Shown: positions 27,431 through 37,721, counted from the stretch's first letter. The stretch: DNA of 64,000 bases from Demequina lutea (GCF_013409005.1 NZ_JACBZO010000001.1:2170001-2234000), one strand, 5' to 3'. Program-made: numbers and translations. Notes: generated by a model from the letters alone, not told the origin.

Positions 27431-27709
27431 CTACTCGTTGCCGTCGCCCTCAGGTCCGTATGCGCTGTCGAGAATTTCCTTGCAGGCGGGGCAGACGGGA
27501 AATTTCTGGGGATCCCTATTGGGGCGCCACACCTTGCCGCAGAGCGCGATCACGGGCTCTCCGGTCATGGCGGATTCGAGGATCTTTTCCTTGCGCACGT
27601 AGTGGGAGAAGCGCTCACCATCACCGGGTTCCACGAGCTCGCGTTCGCGCGTGCGCTCAACAGTCGACAAGGAGCCGCCGGTCGTGGGGGCGTCAGGAGT
27701 GATACTCAT
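27431..27709 (-). CDS. DUF3039 domain protein
   Basis: A 92-residue actinobacterial protein. The DUF3039 core runs from about 25 (ERELVEPGDGERFSHYVRK) to 85. A CxxC pair (FPVCPACKEIL), together with the Cys in IALCGKVW, probably binds zinc. Start ATG 27709. Function is unknown; the family is widespread in Micrococcales. Confidence 0.88.
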   Translation of the reverse strand: MSITPDAPTTGGSLSTVERTRERELVEPGDGERFSHYVRKEKILESAMTGEPVIALCGKVWRPNRDPQKFPVCPACKEILDSAYGPEGDGNE

Positions 27710-27746
27710 GTCTCCATCGTAAGCGCTCGCGCACCGGATCTTGCGG

Positions 27747-29351
27747 TCAGCCAACGGCGCCAACGAGTCGTCCCGATCGCGCGTCGTACCACCGGCCCGC
27801 GAGCGACGTTCCCCACCACGCAATGACCCCGCCCGCGAGCGGACCCCACACGATGCACAGCGGCCACCACGCGCCCCCCCACACGAAGGCGAACACCAAC
27901 GGGGCCACGATGAAGGGGACGACGATGCTCGTGCCCACGGACGACACCAACTGCCCCGCGAGACTCGCGCCAATCGAGCCCGCGTCCGCGCCGAAGGGGC
28001 TCTCTCCTGGCGCAGGGACGCGATAGGGCATCAGCACAGACGTGATCGAGGCGACGCCGAGCGCCATCCCGAGAGTTCCCAAAGCGGTCGCGGCCACCGC
28101 AGGGAAGACATCCCACCGACCGGCAAGACCGGCGGCGGCAACGCTCAAGACCACCAGCGTGGGACCCGCCCACAGCACCACGCCGAGGAGCCGGCCGACG
28201 AGGATGTCGGAGCCTCGCACCCCGCTGACGATGTCGAGCCACGAGCCGCTCGAGTCGAACGCGAGGTCGTTGTGGCGCCCCCAGCCAATAGTGACACCGA
28301 GGAGAACCGGCAGCACGGCCATCCATACCTGCCTGGCGCCGCCAAAACTCAGGACGAGCCCACCCATCATCACGGGAAACGCGAGCGCTCCCACGAGTTG
28401 CGTGACGTAACGCGGATCGGTTCGCCACGATCGGGCCGTCCGTGTGAACACCGCCCTGGACACCGGGTGGACGAGCGACCAGAGGCGTCCCGTTCGCTGC
28501 CCCGATGTGAGGATCGCGTCGCGGCTGCGCCGAACGCCCGCCCCACGAGCCACCGGGTGGACAAGCACATGGGAGACCGCATCGCGCCACGCGAAGTAGA
28601 GCACGACGGCCCACGCCGCCACCATGGCGAGGCGCCACACGGCGCCCCACCCATCGCCCACGACAATTGATCCGGGCGCGGCCAGGCCCGCTCCGATGGG
28701 CGTGCGCCCCAATTGGGTGAGCGCGGTCGCGATCTCGTTCTGAAGAAGGCCCGCAAGTCCCTCCGCACGGACTCGCACTATCGCGGCGGCCCCCGCCATA
28801 GCCGCGACGGCTACGGACGCGCCCACGACAACCTTGGCTGCGCGCGTCGCGAGAAGGCGCACCGCCCAAAGGGTGGCCACTCGCGCCGAAAACACCCAGG
28901 TCAGCGCCGTCAACAAGGCGCCGATGAGGGCCACGACGAGCACGGTCGCTTGCCTGTCTTCGCCACGCCAACTCCCCGCCATGATCAGCGCGACGCCGAC
29001 AAAGACGATCGCCGGAATGGTGGTGAATGCCGCGATGGCCAGCCCAGGCATCAGGCGCTTCGCGTCAATCCCCCACGGTGCAAACCGCGCGGGGTCGAGC
29101 GAGGCGTCGACCCCGGTAGCCAGAAGGGGAACAAGGACCCAGGCGAGCCCCACGAGCGCCGCGAGTGCAACGAGCGCACTCTGCTTGACATCGAAGCCGG
29201 TCTTGCTGAGCGCCGAGCTGCCCGCCACAAGCGCGGGCACGATCGAGAGCGACCAAAGAGCGCCGACGCCGACAAACACCAGCCGCCACCAGTCGTGTTT
29301 GAACTGATTGACCAGAATGCGCCACCTGAGGCTCAGGATTGCTGCAACCAC
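27747..29351 (-). CDS. ABC-2 type exporter permease
   Basis: A 534-residue integral membrane protein with about twelve predicted spans, well above the single-domain ABC-2 size, so it may combine two half-permeases. It overlaps the upstream ATPase gene by 19 bases, which makes them partners. A long loop around residue 280-300 (RRSRDAILTSGQRTGRLWS) is soluble. Substrate is unknown; no peptide or antibiotic gene lies beside it. Confidence 0.85.
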   Translation of the reverse strand: MVAAILSLRWRILVNQFKHDWWRLVFVGVGALWSLSIVPALVAGSSALSKTGFDVKQSALVALAALVGLAWVLVPLLATGVDASLDPARFAPWGIDAKRLMPGLAIAAFTTIPAIVFVGVALIMAGSWRGEDRQATVLVVALIGALLTALTWVFSARVATLWAVRLLATRAAKVVVGASVAVAAMAGAAAIVRVRAEGLAGLLQNEIATALTQLGRTPIGAGLAAPGSIVVGDGWGAVWRLAMVAAWAVVLYFAWRDAVSHVLVHPVARGAGVRRSRDAILTSGQRTGRLWSLVHPVSRAVFTRTARSWRTDPRYVTQLVGALAFPVMMGGLVLSFGGARQVWMAVLPVLLGVTIGWGRHNDLAFDSSGSWLDIVSGVRGSDILVGRLLGVVLWAGPTLVVLSVAAAGLAGRWDVFPAVAATALGTLGMALGVASITSVLMPYRVPAPGESPFGADAGSIGASLAGQLVSSVGTSIVVPFIVAPLVFAFVWGGAWWPLCIVWGPLAGGVIAWWGTSLAGRWYDARSGRLVGAVG

Positions 29352-30097
29352 GTCAGATCCCGTTGCTCGCTCGTGTCGCCTACAAGCGCAACAAATCGCG
29401 CCTCAAGGTCGCCATCGCCCCGCACCTCGTCGAGCGGGCCTTCCGCCAGGACGCGGCCGGCGCCGATGATCGCGACCCGGTCGCACAGCCTCTCCACGAG
29501 CGCCATCACGTGGGAAGAGATCACGACGGTGCCGCCGGAAGCCACGAACGACTGCAAGATGTTCCGGATCCCCGTGGCGGACACGGGATCGACGGCCTCA
29601 AAGGGCTCGTCGAGCACCAAAACACGTGGTGCGTGAACCAACGCGCATGCGAGTCCGATCTTCTTGGCCATGCCCGCGGAAAAGTCGGTGACGAGGGTGC
29701 TGCCCGCTGCAGCTAGGTCGAGGGCGGCGAGGAGGTCGTCCCTGCGCTCCCTCACCACGTCGGGATCGAGCCCCCTGAGGATGCCCGCGTACGAGATCAG
29801 TTCGGACCCCGTGAGGCGATCAAAGGTGCGCAGGCCATCAGGCAGCACGCCGAGCATCGGCTTGGCAATGGTGGGGTTCTTCCACAGGTCGACGCCGTCG
29901 ACGATGACGACGCCCGCGTCAGGCGTGAGTAACCCGGTCGCCATCGACAGGGTGGTCGTCTTGCCCGCGCCGTTTGGTCCCAGGAGCCCGAAGAAGGAGC
30001 CTGCGGGAATCTCTAGGTCGATGCCGTCGACGGCGATGGTGGACCCAAAACGCTTGCGCAGCCCGTGGAGGCCGAGGGCAGGGCGATCTGAGGGCAT
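29333..30097 (-). CDS. ABC transporter ATP-binding protein
   Basis: A 254-residue ATPase of the ABC-2 exporter with the 534-residue permease. Walker A is LLGPNGAGKTTTLS (about 40), Walker B VLVLDEPFEAVD (about 155), and the H-loop is VVISSHVMA. The signature reads DFSAGMAKKIGLACAL, so the usual LSGGQ is replaced by FSAGM, common in ABC-2 exporters. Probably cytoplasmic-membrane associated. Confidence 0.92.
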   Translation of the reverse strand: MPSDRPALGLHGLRKRFGSTIAVDGIDLEIPAGSFFGLLGPNGAGKTTTLSMATGLLTPDAGVVIVDGVDLWKNPTIAKPMLGVLPDGLRTFDRLTGSELISYAGILRGLDPDVVRERRDDLLAALDLAAAGSTLVTDFSAGMAKKIGLACALVHAPRVLVLDEPFEAVDPVSATGIRNILQSFVASGGTVVISSHVMALVERLCDRVAIIGAGRVLAEGPLDEVRGDGDLEARFVALVGDTSEQRDLTWLQQS

Positions 30098-30139
30098 AGC
30101 GACAGGATAGGCGTCCGATTCTGACTCGAGTCGCGGGCG

Positions 30140-31102
30140 CTAGGCGGACGTGAAGACGAATGTCAGGTATGCCACATAGGCGGCGACAAGAAGTAGACCC
30201 TCGATGCGCGTCACCCTGCCCCGACCGAGCGGCCACACGGCGAACACGACGAGCGCCGACGCAAAGGCAAACACCACGGGGATATCGCGCATCACGAGGT
30301 CCGCAGAAATGGCCGCGGGCGAAATCACTCCCGCGAGCCCAATGACTCCAAGCGTGTTGAAGAGGTTGGAACCGATCACGTTTCCAAGGGCAAGGTCGTT
30401 TTCACCCTTGCGCGCGGCGGCAATCGACGAGGCGAGCTCTGGCGCGGAGGTGCCGAGGGCCACGACCGTCAGTCCGATCACGAGGTCGGACCATCCCAGG
30501 CCCTTCGCGATCGCCACCGCCCCCCACACCAGCACCCTCGATGAGACGACCAGCAGGAGAAGGCCCGCGATGAGCCATCCCCATGCCGCCCTGCGCGTGA
30601 GCGGGTGGGCGGCGGCCTCGGCCTCAACCTGCTTGCCCAACTCGTCGTCCGTGGAACGTCGCGCCACCAAGATCGACCACACGATGAGGACCACAAGCAC
30701 CGCGAGAAGCACCACCGCGTCGGCCCTGCTCACGTGCTTGTCGAAGGTCAGCACGCCAAGCAACACGGTGACGCCTAGCAGCACCGGAAGTTCCTTGCGC
30801 AGGATTCCCCTATGCACGAGAACGGGGGTCACCACCGCGGTCACACCAAGGATCAGGCCGATGTTGGCGATGTTGGAGCCCAACGCGTTGCCGAAGGCCA
30901 ACTCGGGCTGGCCTCCCGCAGCGGCGAATACGGACACCACGAGTTCGGGGGCCGAGGTGCCGAATCCGATGACGAGCATGCCCACCAGGAGCGCAGGCAT
31001 TCCGAGGTATCGCGCCACGGCCGCGGCGCCGTCGACAAATCTGGCGGCACTCCAGGCGAGCGCCGCCAGGCCGATCACGGTGGCGAGGATCGCGAGAATC
31101 AC
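30140..31102 (-). CDS. Calcium/cation antiporter, CaCA family (YrbG-like)
   Basis: A 320-residue membrane antiporter with about ten spans. The two inverted alpha repeats are clear: GFGTSAPELVVSVFAA with GNALGSNIANIGLILG, and ALGTSAPELASSIAAA with GNVIGSNLFNTLGVIG. The Glu in each SAPEL binds cation. It exchanges Ca2+ (or another cation) for Na+ or H+. No close operon partner. Confidence 0.93.
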   Translation of the reverse strand: MILAILATVIGLAALAWSAARFVDGAAAVARYLGMPALLVGMLVIGFGTSAPELVVSVFAAAGGQPELAFGNALGSNIANIGLILGVTAVVTPVLVHRGILRKELPVLLGVTVLLGVLTFDKHVSRADAVVLLAVLVVLIVWSILVARRSTDDELGKQVEAEAAAHPLTRRAAWGWLIAGLLLLVVSSRVLVWGAVAIAKGLGWSDLVIGLTVVALGTSAPELASSIAAARKGENDLALGNVIGSNLFNTLGVIGLAGVISPAAISADLVMRDIPVVFAFASALVVFAVWPLGRGRVTRIEGLLLVAAYVAYLTFVFTSA

Positions 31103-31273
31103 GGCATGACCCTACCCGGGACCAGGAACGGCTGGTCCCTCACCCGCGCGGGGGATTTTCGGCTCAAGCCCGTGACTCGCAACCTACGGTCACGTAGGGT
31201 GAGGGGCATTCGCACCGCGAGCGAGAGCTCACATGTCCTGGTGGGAAGTCCCCGTTCGACCCTCAGGAGAGCA

Positions 31274-32350
31274 ATGACCGCCTCGGCTCCGCGAGCAACC
31301 CAGCCCCCCGTCAACCACGTGACGCGTTCCTTCACGCCGCTCGCCACCACGGTGCGCGACATGGGGCTTCTCAATCGGGCGTATGGCTTCTACGCCATCT
31401 ACGCGGCAGCGATTGCCGTCGCGCTCGGCGGAGTGATCACGGGGTTCATCCTGTTGGGCGACTCGTGGTTCCAACTGCTCATTGCGGGCGCCCTCGCCGT
31501 CGTGCTGACTCAAATTGCCTTTCTCGGCCACGAGGCGTCGCACCGCGCCATCCTCGTTTCTGGCCCCGCGAATGACCGCGTGGGACGGTTCCTGAGCACC
31601 GTGCTCGTGGGCATCAGCCACCAGTGGTGGATGAACAAGCACAGCAGGCACCACGCGAACCCGAACACGATGGGCAAGGACCCCGACATCGCGAGCGACA
31701 CGATCAGGTTCACCGAGCAGGACGCGTCGACGGCCACCGGCCTCGTCAAGCAGATCGTCAAGCGCCAGGGCTGGCTGTTCTTCCCGCTGCTCACCATGGA
31801 GGGTCTGAACCTTCACTACCGCTCGGTTGCGTCACTCGTGACGGGCGGCACGCGCAAGCAGAAGTGGACGGAACTGCCCTCGATCGCGCTGCACTTCGGC
31901 CTGTACCTCGTGCCCCTGTTTTGGTTCCTGCCCCTCGGAATGGCCTTCGCCTTCTTGGGTGTCCAGATGGCCGTGTTCGGCGTGTACATGGGAGCGTCGT
32001 TCGCTCCCAACCACAAGGGCATGATGATCATCCCCGAGGGAGTCAAGGTCGACTTCCTGTCCCGGCAGGTGCTCACGTCGCGGAATGTGAGTGGCGGTTG
32101 GCCGATGTCGATCCTCCTCGGTGGCCTCAACTACCAAATCGAGCACCACCTGTTCCCCAACATGGCGCGCCCACATCTTCCGCGTGCCCGCGAGATCGTC
32201 CGCGAGCATTGTGCACAAGAGAACCTCGAGTACACCGAGACCACGCTGATGAACTCCTACGCAATCGTCATCGCGTACCTCAACCGTGTAGGCCTCGCCG
32301 CTCGGGACCCGTTCGACTGCCCCGAACGCGTCGCTCTGGGTCGCGGGTAG
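31274..32350 (+). CDS. Fatty acid desaturase (membrane di-iron, acyl-CoA type)
   Basis: A 358-residue membrane desaturase. The three His boxes that hold the di-iron centre are GHEASHRAI (about residue 90), NKHSRHHANPN (about 120) and QIEHHLFPN (about 290). About four spans are predicted. The ATG at 31274 follows AGGAG, and the long upstream frame is rejected as it runs through the antiporter gene. It inserts a double bond in membrane fatty acids and needs oxygen and ferredoxin-type electrons. Confidence 0.93.
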   Translation: MTASAPRATQPPVNHVTRSFTPLATTVRDMGLLNRAYGFYAIYAAAIAVALGGVITGFILLGDSWFQLLIAGALAVVLTQIAFLGHEASHRAILVSGPANDRVGRFLSTVLVGISHQWWMNKHSRHHANPNTMGKDPDIASDTIRFTEQDASTATGLVKQIVKRQGWLFFPLLTMEGLNLHYRSVASLVTGGTRKQKWTELPSIALHFGLYLVPLFWFLPLGMAFAFLGVQMAVFGVYMGASFAPNHKGMMIIPEGVKVDFLSRQVLTSRNVSGGWPMSILLGGLNYQIEHHLFPNMARPHLPRAREIVREHCAQENLEYTETTLMNSYAIVIAYLNRVGLAARDPFDCPERVALGRG

Positions 32351-32512
32351 TCCCACACACTCGGCGCCTTGACGCCGACGCTCGGGCCTTTGGTCCCCCA
32401 ATGGTCCCGCATCGCAAGCGTGCAGGGCCAATAACCGGGACCTTGGCAGGGGAGTCCCGGGCGGGACCTCCTAGGCAAACTTGGGACCAACGGCACACAA
32501 ATTCTGTAGAGC

Positions 32513-32621
32513 GCGACTTAGCCTGAAGGTGTTTCACGCGGACGTGAGGATCGCTAAGTCGCAGCCTACGGATCGCCTCGCATGGGGACGGCGAAAGCCG
32601 TCGAACATCCCAGGTGAGGCG
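32513..32621 (+). promoter_or_regulatory. Structured 5' leader upstream of nifJ
   Basis: Two consecutive stem domains lie 67-175 bases before the PFOR start. Domain 1 is a perfect 10-bp stem (GCGACTTAGC at 32513-32522 with its complement at 32553-32562) enclosing a TCACG-CGGA-CGTGA hairpin. Domain 2 is CGCCTC (32574) with GAGGCG (32616), then TGGG with CCCA, then a GACGGC-GAAA-GCCGTC hairpin with a GNRA loop. I recognise no catalogued riboswitch. The remainder of 32351-32687 holds no gene. Confidence 0.55.
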
Positions 32622-32687
32622 CCGATGGCTCCCTAAGTGGTCTGTCCACGTTCGTTCCGCGCTCGTTGGACCGAACAGGTTTCCCCC

Positions 32688-35600
32688 ATGACTTCACAAC
32701 TCCCCCAGTACCCCGGCCTTCCCGCAGTCATCAACGGGAATGGCGCCGTAGCGCACGTCATGAAGCACGTGTGCGGTGGCGTGATCGGCTACCCCATCAC
32801 CCCGTCGACCGAGATCGCGGAGCTCTTTGAGCAGGCGCGGGCCGAGGGCCAGCTCAATGTGTGGGGCAAGCACCCCTTCTTCGTCGAGACCGAGGGCGAG
32901 CACTCCGCACAGAGCGGTGCGCTGGGCGCGGCGCTCACCGGCGGCGAGTACATCTCCAATGCCTCGTCGAGCCAAGGCATCTTGTATGCGATGGAGTCGC
33001 ACTACGTGACCGTCGGCAAGAAGATCGGCGGCTTTGTACTGCAGGTCGCCGCCCGCGTGGTGTCCAAGCACTCGCTCAATGTCATGGCGGGCCACGACGA
33101 CGTCTACGCCTTGCTCCCTTCCGGCTACACCATCCTGTTCGGATCGAACCCGCAAGAGGCCGCGGACCTCGCAGCGATTTCGTACCGCGTCTCGGCACTG
33201 TCCCTCATCCCCGTCACCAACGCGATGGACGGATTCGCGACAAGCCACGTCATGAGCGAGGCGCTGCTTCCCGAGCCCGCGCTGCTTCGCGACTACCTGG
33301 GCGACCCGTCTGGCCGCATCAAGTCGCCGACGGTGGCTCAAGAGATGCTCTTTGGCGCCAAGGGGCGCGTGTTCCAGTTGAACGGATACCTGGGCCGCCA
33401 CGCCGACGACTTCACCGAGCAGGCGCTGACCGCCCTGCGCACACACCTTGAGGGCGCCGCTGATGCCATCGAGGCCGACAACGCTGGCGACCTCGTCGAC
33501 GCGACCCTCGCGTGGGTCCCCAAGGACCTCCAGGCACAGTGGCGCCGCCAGTGGGTCAACTCCGACGAGAAGGGCACCAGGCAGCGCGTTCCCGCGCTCG
33601 TTGACCTTCACAACCCCGGCATTACCGGAACCGTGCAGAACCAGCCCGACTTCCAGGCGGGTGCCGTCGACCACCGCACGCACTTCGCGAGCGCCGTGCC
33701 AGGACTCATCCGCCAGTCGATGGATGAATACGCAGCGCTCACCGGCAGGGCCTACTCGCCGATCATGGCGTATGACTGCGAGGACGCCGACTACGTCATG
33801 GTCGGCCTCGGCTCGATCACCGACGATGTGCGCGCCTTGCTCCCCTACCTGCGTTCTCAGGGTGTCAAGGTGGGCGTCGTGTCCGTCAAGGCTCTCCAGC
33901 CGTTCCCCGAGGCCGAACTGGTCGAGGCCCTCGCATCGGCCAAGTCCGTGATGGTTCTCGAGCGCTCCGACGAAACCGCACTTACCCGCGCCGTGACCCA
34001 GTCACTCTTCAAGGCCCGCGCGAACGCCGATCGCCCGCAGCACGACGGCATCCCCGCGATGGCCAAGACGCCGTCGCTCACCACCGCGATCTTCGGCCTT
34101 GGCGGCCACGACGTGCAGCCGCGTCACCTGATTGCCGCGTTCAAGCACATGTCCGACGGCAAGAACACCCCGCTCATCTACCTGGGCTCGCAGTTCTTCG
34201 GCAAGGACTCGGTGAAGTCGCTCGCGGTACTCGAAGACAAGTTGCGCGCCGCCTACCCCGAGACCGAGGCGATGGCGCTCGAGACCGAGGACAACCCCAT
34301 GGGCTTGCTCCCCGAGTCCGCGCTGCGCATCCGCTTCCACTCCGTGGGCGGCTACGGAACGGTGGCGACGGGCAAACTCCTCACCGACATCCTCGCCGGC
34401 GTGCTCGACATGCACTCGAAGTCGGCGCCCAAGTACGGCTCCGAGAAGAGCGGCGCGCCCACCAACTACTACATCACCCTGAGCCCCGAGGCGGTGCTCT
34501 TCACGAACGCCGAGCTCGAGGATGTCGAGGTGGTCATCTCCCCCGACCACCAGGCGTTTGTTCACACCAACCCACTCAAGGGCCTCATCGAGGGCGGCAC
34601 GTTCATCCTGCAGTCCGACCTCGCCGCCCTTGACGTGTGGCGCGGTCTTCCGGCCTATGCGCGCCGAACCATCCGCGACAGGCACATCAACTTCCTCATC
34701 GTCGACGCGTTCACGGTGGCAAAGAAGCACGCCCCTACCGCCGAACTCCAGACCCGCATGATGGGTATCGCGTTCATCGGCGCGGTGGCAGGACACGTTG
34801 ACAGGGTGTCCTCGGGCGCCTCGGAAGAGGCCATCCTCGAGAAGGTCCGCGCCCAGATCTCCAAGAAGTTCGGCGGCAAGGGCGCGGCGGTCGTCGACGC
34901 CAACATGTTGGTCATCAAGGATGGCATTGCCGCGACGGTGATGGTGGACTACAACGCGCCAGAGTTCGTCGAGGCCGACGACAAGCACGCCGTCCCGGTG
35001 CTCAACACCGGAGCGGTCTCCGCCTCGATGTGCCCCGCGGCCAGCGAGCCGCGCGCAAGCAACCTCTTCGACCCCGCCTACTACGAGGACCTGATGGCGC
35101 GCCCGTTCCGCGAGGGCACCATCGGCGAGTCTCCCGTTCTGCCTGGTACCGGCATGTTCATGCCGGTGGGAACCGGTCAGACCAAGGACAAGGGCCTGTT
35201 CCGTCGCGTGGCGCCGGTCTTCAACGCCTCCAAGTGCACGGGTTGCCTCGACTGCGCGATGGTGTGCCCCGACGTCGCGATCCCCAACACGGTTCACGAG
35301 ATTCACGACCTACTCCTCACCGGCATCGCGAGCATCGACGCGACGGAGGGCCAGCGCGAGAGTCTGCGCGCGAAGGTCTACCCGCTGGCCGAACGCGTCC
35401 GCGAGTCGTACCGTCAGGACAAGACGGACCGTCGCTTCGCGGACGTCGTCGCCGAGTCCGCAAAGGGACTCGACGCAGACAAGTCGATGCGCCGCCACCT
35501 GGACGCACTGGTCACCACCCTGGCGACCTTCCCCGTGGCACGCACGCGGCCGTTCTTCGACTCGATGGAGAAGGAGGTCCCCGGAAGCGGCGGCCTTTTC

Positions 35601-37721
35601 TCGGCAGCGGTGGACCCGTGGAAGTGCACGGGCTGCCTCCAGTGTGTCGAGGTCTGCGGCGCCGGAGCCCTCACCGCGGTTGACCAAACCGAGGACGTCT
35701 TGGCCACGCTCGAGGCTCAGTTCACGTTCATGAGCAAGCTGCCCAACACTCCCAAGCGCTTCACCGAGGGCTCCACGAGCCCCGACGGCGACATCAAGCG
35801 CATGCTGCTCGATCACACCAACTACTACGCGACCACGGGTGGCCACGGCGCCTGCAAGGGCTGTGGCGAGGTCACCGCAATCCGCCTGGTGACGTCCATG
35901 AGCCGCGCGCTCGGCGACGAGCGTCGAACCGCGTACATCGAGGAACTCGAAGAGCTCATCGAAAACCTCTCCGCAAAGCGCGACGGACTCGCCGACGGCG
36001 ACTTGGACCGCCGCGACCGCATCGGCCGCGTGTTGGTCGAACTGGACAAGGCGCTGTACTTCTCGGAGGCCGGCCCCACCGGTGGAGGCCCAGCCCCCAC
36101 CGTGGTCGCCAACGCGACGGGTTGCTCCTCGGTCTACGCATCGACGATGCCCTTCACGCCATACCTCGACCCGTGGGTCAACAGCCTGTTCCAAGACGCC
36201 CAGCCGCTTGCGTCGGGCATCTACGAGGGAATCTCCACCGCGCAGGTCGGCGAGGTCAGGGCCGTCAGGCAGGCACGACTCGAACTCGAGGATGCCTACG
36301 ACCCCGAAGTCGACGGCAAGGCGCTCAGCACCCTGTCGTGGCACCACTTCACCGAGGACGAGCGCAGGCTTATGCCAAACGTGCTCACGATCGGCGGCGA
36401 CGGCGCGAGCTATGACATCGGCTTCGGCGCAATGTCTCGCGTCCTCGCGAGTGGCACCCCCGTCAAGATGCTGGTGCTCAACACGGGCGCCTACTCGAAC
36501 ACGGGAGGCCAGGCGTCGACGGCTAGTTTCATCGGCCAAGACTCCGACCTCGCCAGGGTTGGCAAGGCGCACAGCGGAAAGCATGAGGGCCGCAAGGACC
36601 TCGCGCTGCTCGCCTCGTTCCACCCTGGAGTGTTCGCAAGCGCCACGTCGACCGCGATGCACGGCCACTTCCTGACGACCTCGATGCGGATGCTCGCATA
36701 CCAAGAGGGCGCCGCCGTGATGGACATCTACACCCCGTGCGGCACCGAGAACGGCATCGCCGAGGACCTTTCCAACGCCCGGTCGCAGCTCGCGGTCGAG
36801 AGCAGGATGAGCCCACTCTTTGTGCACGACCCCAGCAAGGGGACGACGCTACGCGACCGGTTCTCGCTCGATGGCAACCCGGATATCAACAAGACGTGGA
36901 CCACCAGCACGATCGAGTACATCGGCGAAAATGGCCAGCTCGAACTGATGGAAACGCCCCTCACGCCCGCCGAGTTCGCGCTCGGCGAGGTCCGCTTCAA
37001 GAAGCAGTTCCACAAGCTGCCTGCGGACGCCGAGGTGACCGCGACCCCGGTCGCGGAGTACGTGGAGATGAGCCTTGCGGCTCGCGAAGGCCACGTGCCA
37101 TTCGTGTGGGCGACGGACGCCGACAAGCGCCTCATCAAGGTGGCCTGCACGGCGGCGATCGTGAGCCTGGTCGAGGACCGCAAGCGCTTCTGGCAGACGC
37201 TGCAGTACCTATCCGGCCAGCACGAGGACCAGATGGAGGACAAGTACCGCAAGGAGGTCGAGGCGCTCAAGGCCCAGTACGAAGAGGTCCTGCAACTGCG
37301 CGAGAGCTCGCTCGACGACATCGCCACGGCCATGTCGGCCCTCGCGGCATCGAGCAAGGCCCCCGCGCGTGGTCGTACGTCGCTCCCCCTGACCGTCACC
37401 AGCGGCAGTTCCGTGGCTACGGCACAGGCTCAGGCACCAGCCCCGGCAGCGGCCGCAGCAGCGTCGTGCGCCGAGGTTGCGGAGGGGGGCACCGGCCCCA
37501 TCTACTTGGACCCGGCCGACGAGGTCAAGTGCAACGACTGCGGGACCTGCTACCAAGAGCTGCCTCAGTTCTTCGAAAAGAAGACCATGATCATCGACGG
37601 CGAATCCCAGACCGTCGCCACGATGGTCCCCGGTGCGCTCGATACGGTCCAGCTGACGCCCGACCTTCAGAAGCGCATGGACAGGGTCAAGAACTCGTGT
37701 GACGCGGAGATCATCAAATGA
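32688..37721 (+). CDS. nifJ: Pyruvate:ferredoxin (flavodoxin) oxidoreductase, extended single-chain form
   Basis: A 1677-residue enzyme that oxidises pyruvate plus CoA to acetyl-CoA and CO2 and reduces ferredoxin. The domain order is alpha-type (YPITPSTEIAELF, about 30), gamma-type (VGGYGTVATGKLLTDIL, about 555), two ferredoxin motifs (CTGCLDCAMVCP about 850; CTGCLQCVEVC about 980), TPP-binding (GGHGACKGCGEVTA about 1050; IGGDGASYDIGFGA about 1235), then a helical region. It is about 500 residues longer than usual NifJ. The extras include about 130 residues between the Fe-S motifs, a coiled-coil insertion in the TPP part, and an Ala/Pro linker (about 1560-1600) to a C-terminal ferredoxin-like domain (CNDCGTCYQELPQFF, final Cys in NSCDAEII). 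The stop overlaps the next gene by 4 bases. ATG at 32688 chosen; the product is expected to be oxygen-sensitive. Confidence 0.95.
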   Translation: MTSQLPQYPGLPAVINGNGAVAHVMKHVCGGVIGYPITPSTEIAELFEQARAEGQLNVWGKHPFFVETEGEHSAQSGALGAALTGGEYISNASSSQGILYAMESHYVTVGKKIGGFVLQVAARVVSKHSLNVMAGHDDVYALLPSGYTILFGSNPQEAADLAAISYRVSALSLIPVTNAMDGFATSHVMSEALLPEPALLRDYLGDPSGRIKSPTVAQEMLFGAKGRVFQLNGYLGRHADDFTEQALTALRTHLEGAADAIEADNAGDLVDATLAWVPKDLQAQWRRQWVNSDEKGTRQRVPALVDLHNPGITGTVQNQPDFQAGAVDHRTHFASAVPGLIRQSMDEYAALTGRAYSPIMAYDCEDADYVMVGLGSITDDVRALLPYLRSQGVKVGVVSVKALQPFPEAELVEALASAKSVMVLERSDETALTRAVTQSLFKARANADRPQHDGIPAMAKTPSLTTAIFGLGGHDVQPRHLIAAFKHMSDGKNTPLIYLGSQFFGKDSVKSLAVLEDKLRAAYPETEAMALETEDNPMGLLPESALRIRFHSVGGYGTVATGKLLTDILAGVLDMHSKSAPKYGSEKSGAPTNYYITLSPEAVLFTNAELEDVEVVISPDHQAFVHTNPLKGLIEGGTFILQSDLAALDVWRGLPAYARRTIRDRHINFLIVDAFTVAKKHAPTAELQTRMMGIAFIGAVAGHVDRVSSGASEEAILEKVRAQISKKFGGKGAAVVDANMLVIKDGIAATVMVDYNAPEFVEADDKHAVPVLNTGAVSASMCPAASEPRASNLFDPAYYEDLMARPFREGTIGESPVLPGTGMFMPVGTGQTKDKGLFRRVAPVFNASKCTGCLDCAMVCPDVAIPNTVHEIHDLLLTGIASIDATEGQRESLRAKVYPLAERVRESYRQDKTDRRFADVVAESAKGLDADKSMRRHLDALVTTLATFPVARTRPFFDSMEKEVPGSGGLFSAAVDPWKCTGCLQCVEVCGAGALTAVDQTEDVLATLEAQFTFMSKLPNTPKRFTEGSTSPDGDIKRMLLDHTNYYATTGGHGACKGCGEVTAIRLVTSMSRALGDERRTAYIEELEELIENLSAKRDGLADGDLDRRDRIGRVLVELDKALYFSEAGPTGGGPAPTVVANATGCSSVYASTMPFTPYLDPWVNSLFQDAQPLASGIYEGISTAQVGEVRAVRQARLELEDAYDPEVDGKALSTLSWHHFTEDERRLMPNVLTIGGDGASYDIGFGAMSRVLASGTPVKMLVLNTGAYSNTGGQASTASFIGQDSDLARVGKAHSGKHEGRKDLALLASFHPGVFASATSTAMHGHFLTTSMRMLAYQEGAAVMDIYTPCGTENGIAEDLSNARSQLAVESRMSPLFVHDPSKGTTLRDRFSLDGNPDINKTWTTSTIEYIGENGQLELMETPLTPAEFALGEVRFKKQFHKLPADAEVTATPVAEYVEMSLAAREGHVPFVWATDADKRLIKVACTAAIVSLVEDRKRFWQTLQYLSGQHEDQMEDKYRKEVEALKAQYEEVLQLRESSLDDIATAMSALAASSKAPARGRTSLPLTVTSGSSVATAQAQAPAPAAAAAASCAEVAEGGTGPIYLDPADEVKCNDCGTCYQELPQFFEKKTMIIDGESQTVATMVPGALDTVQLTPDLQKRMDRVKNSCDAEIIK

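Noticed and set aside
34002-36827. Long minus-strand open frames (434 and 505 codons) opposite nifJ
   Set aside because: Both are mirror frames of the well-supported PFOR gene, with no start signal or domain.
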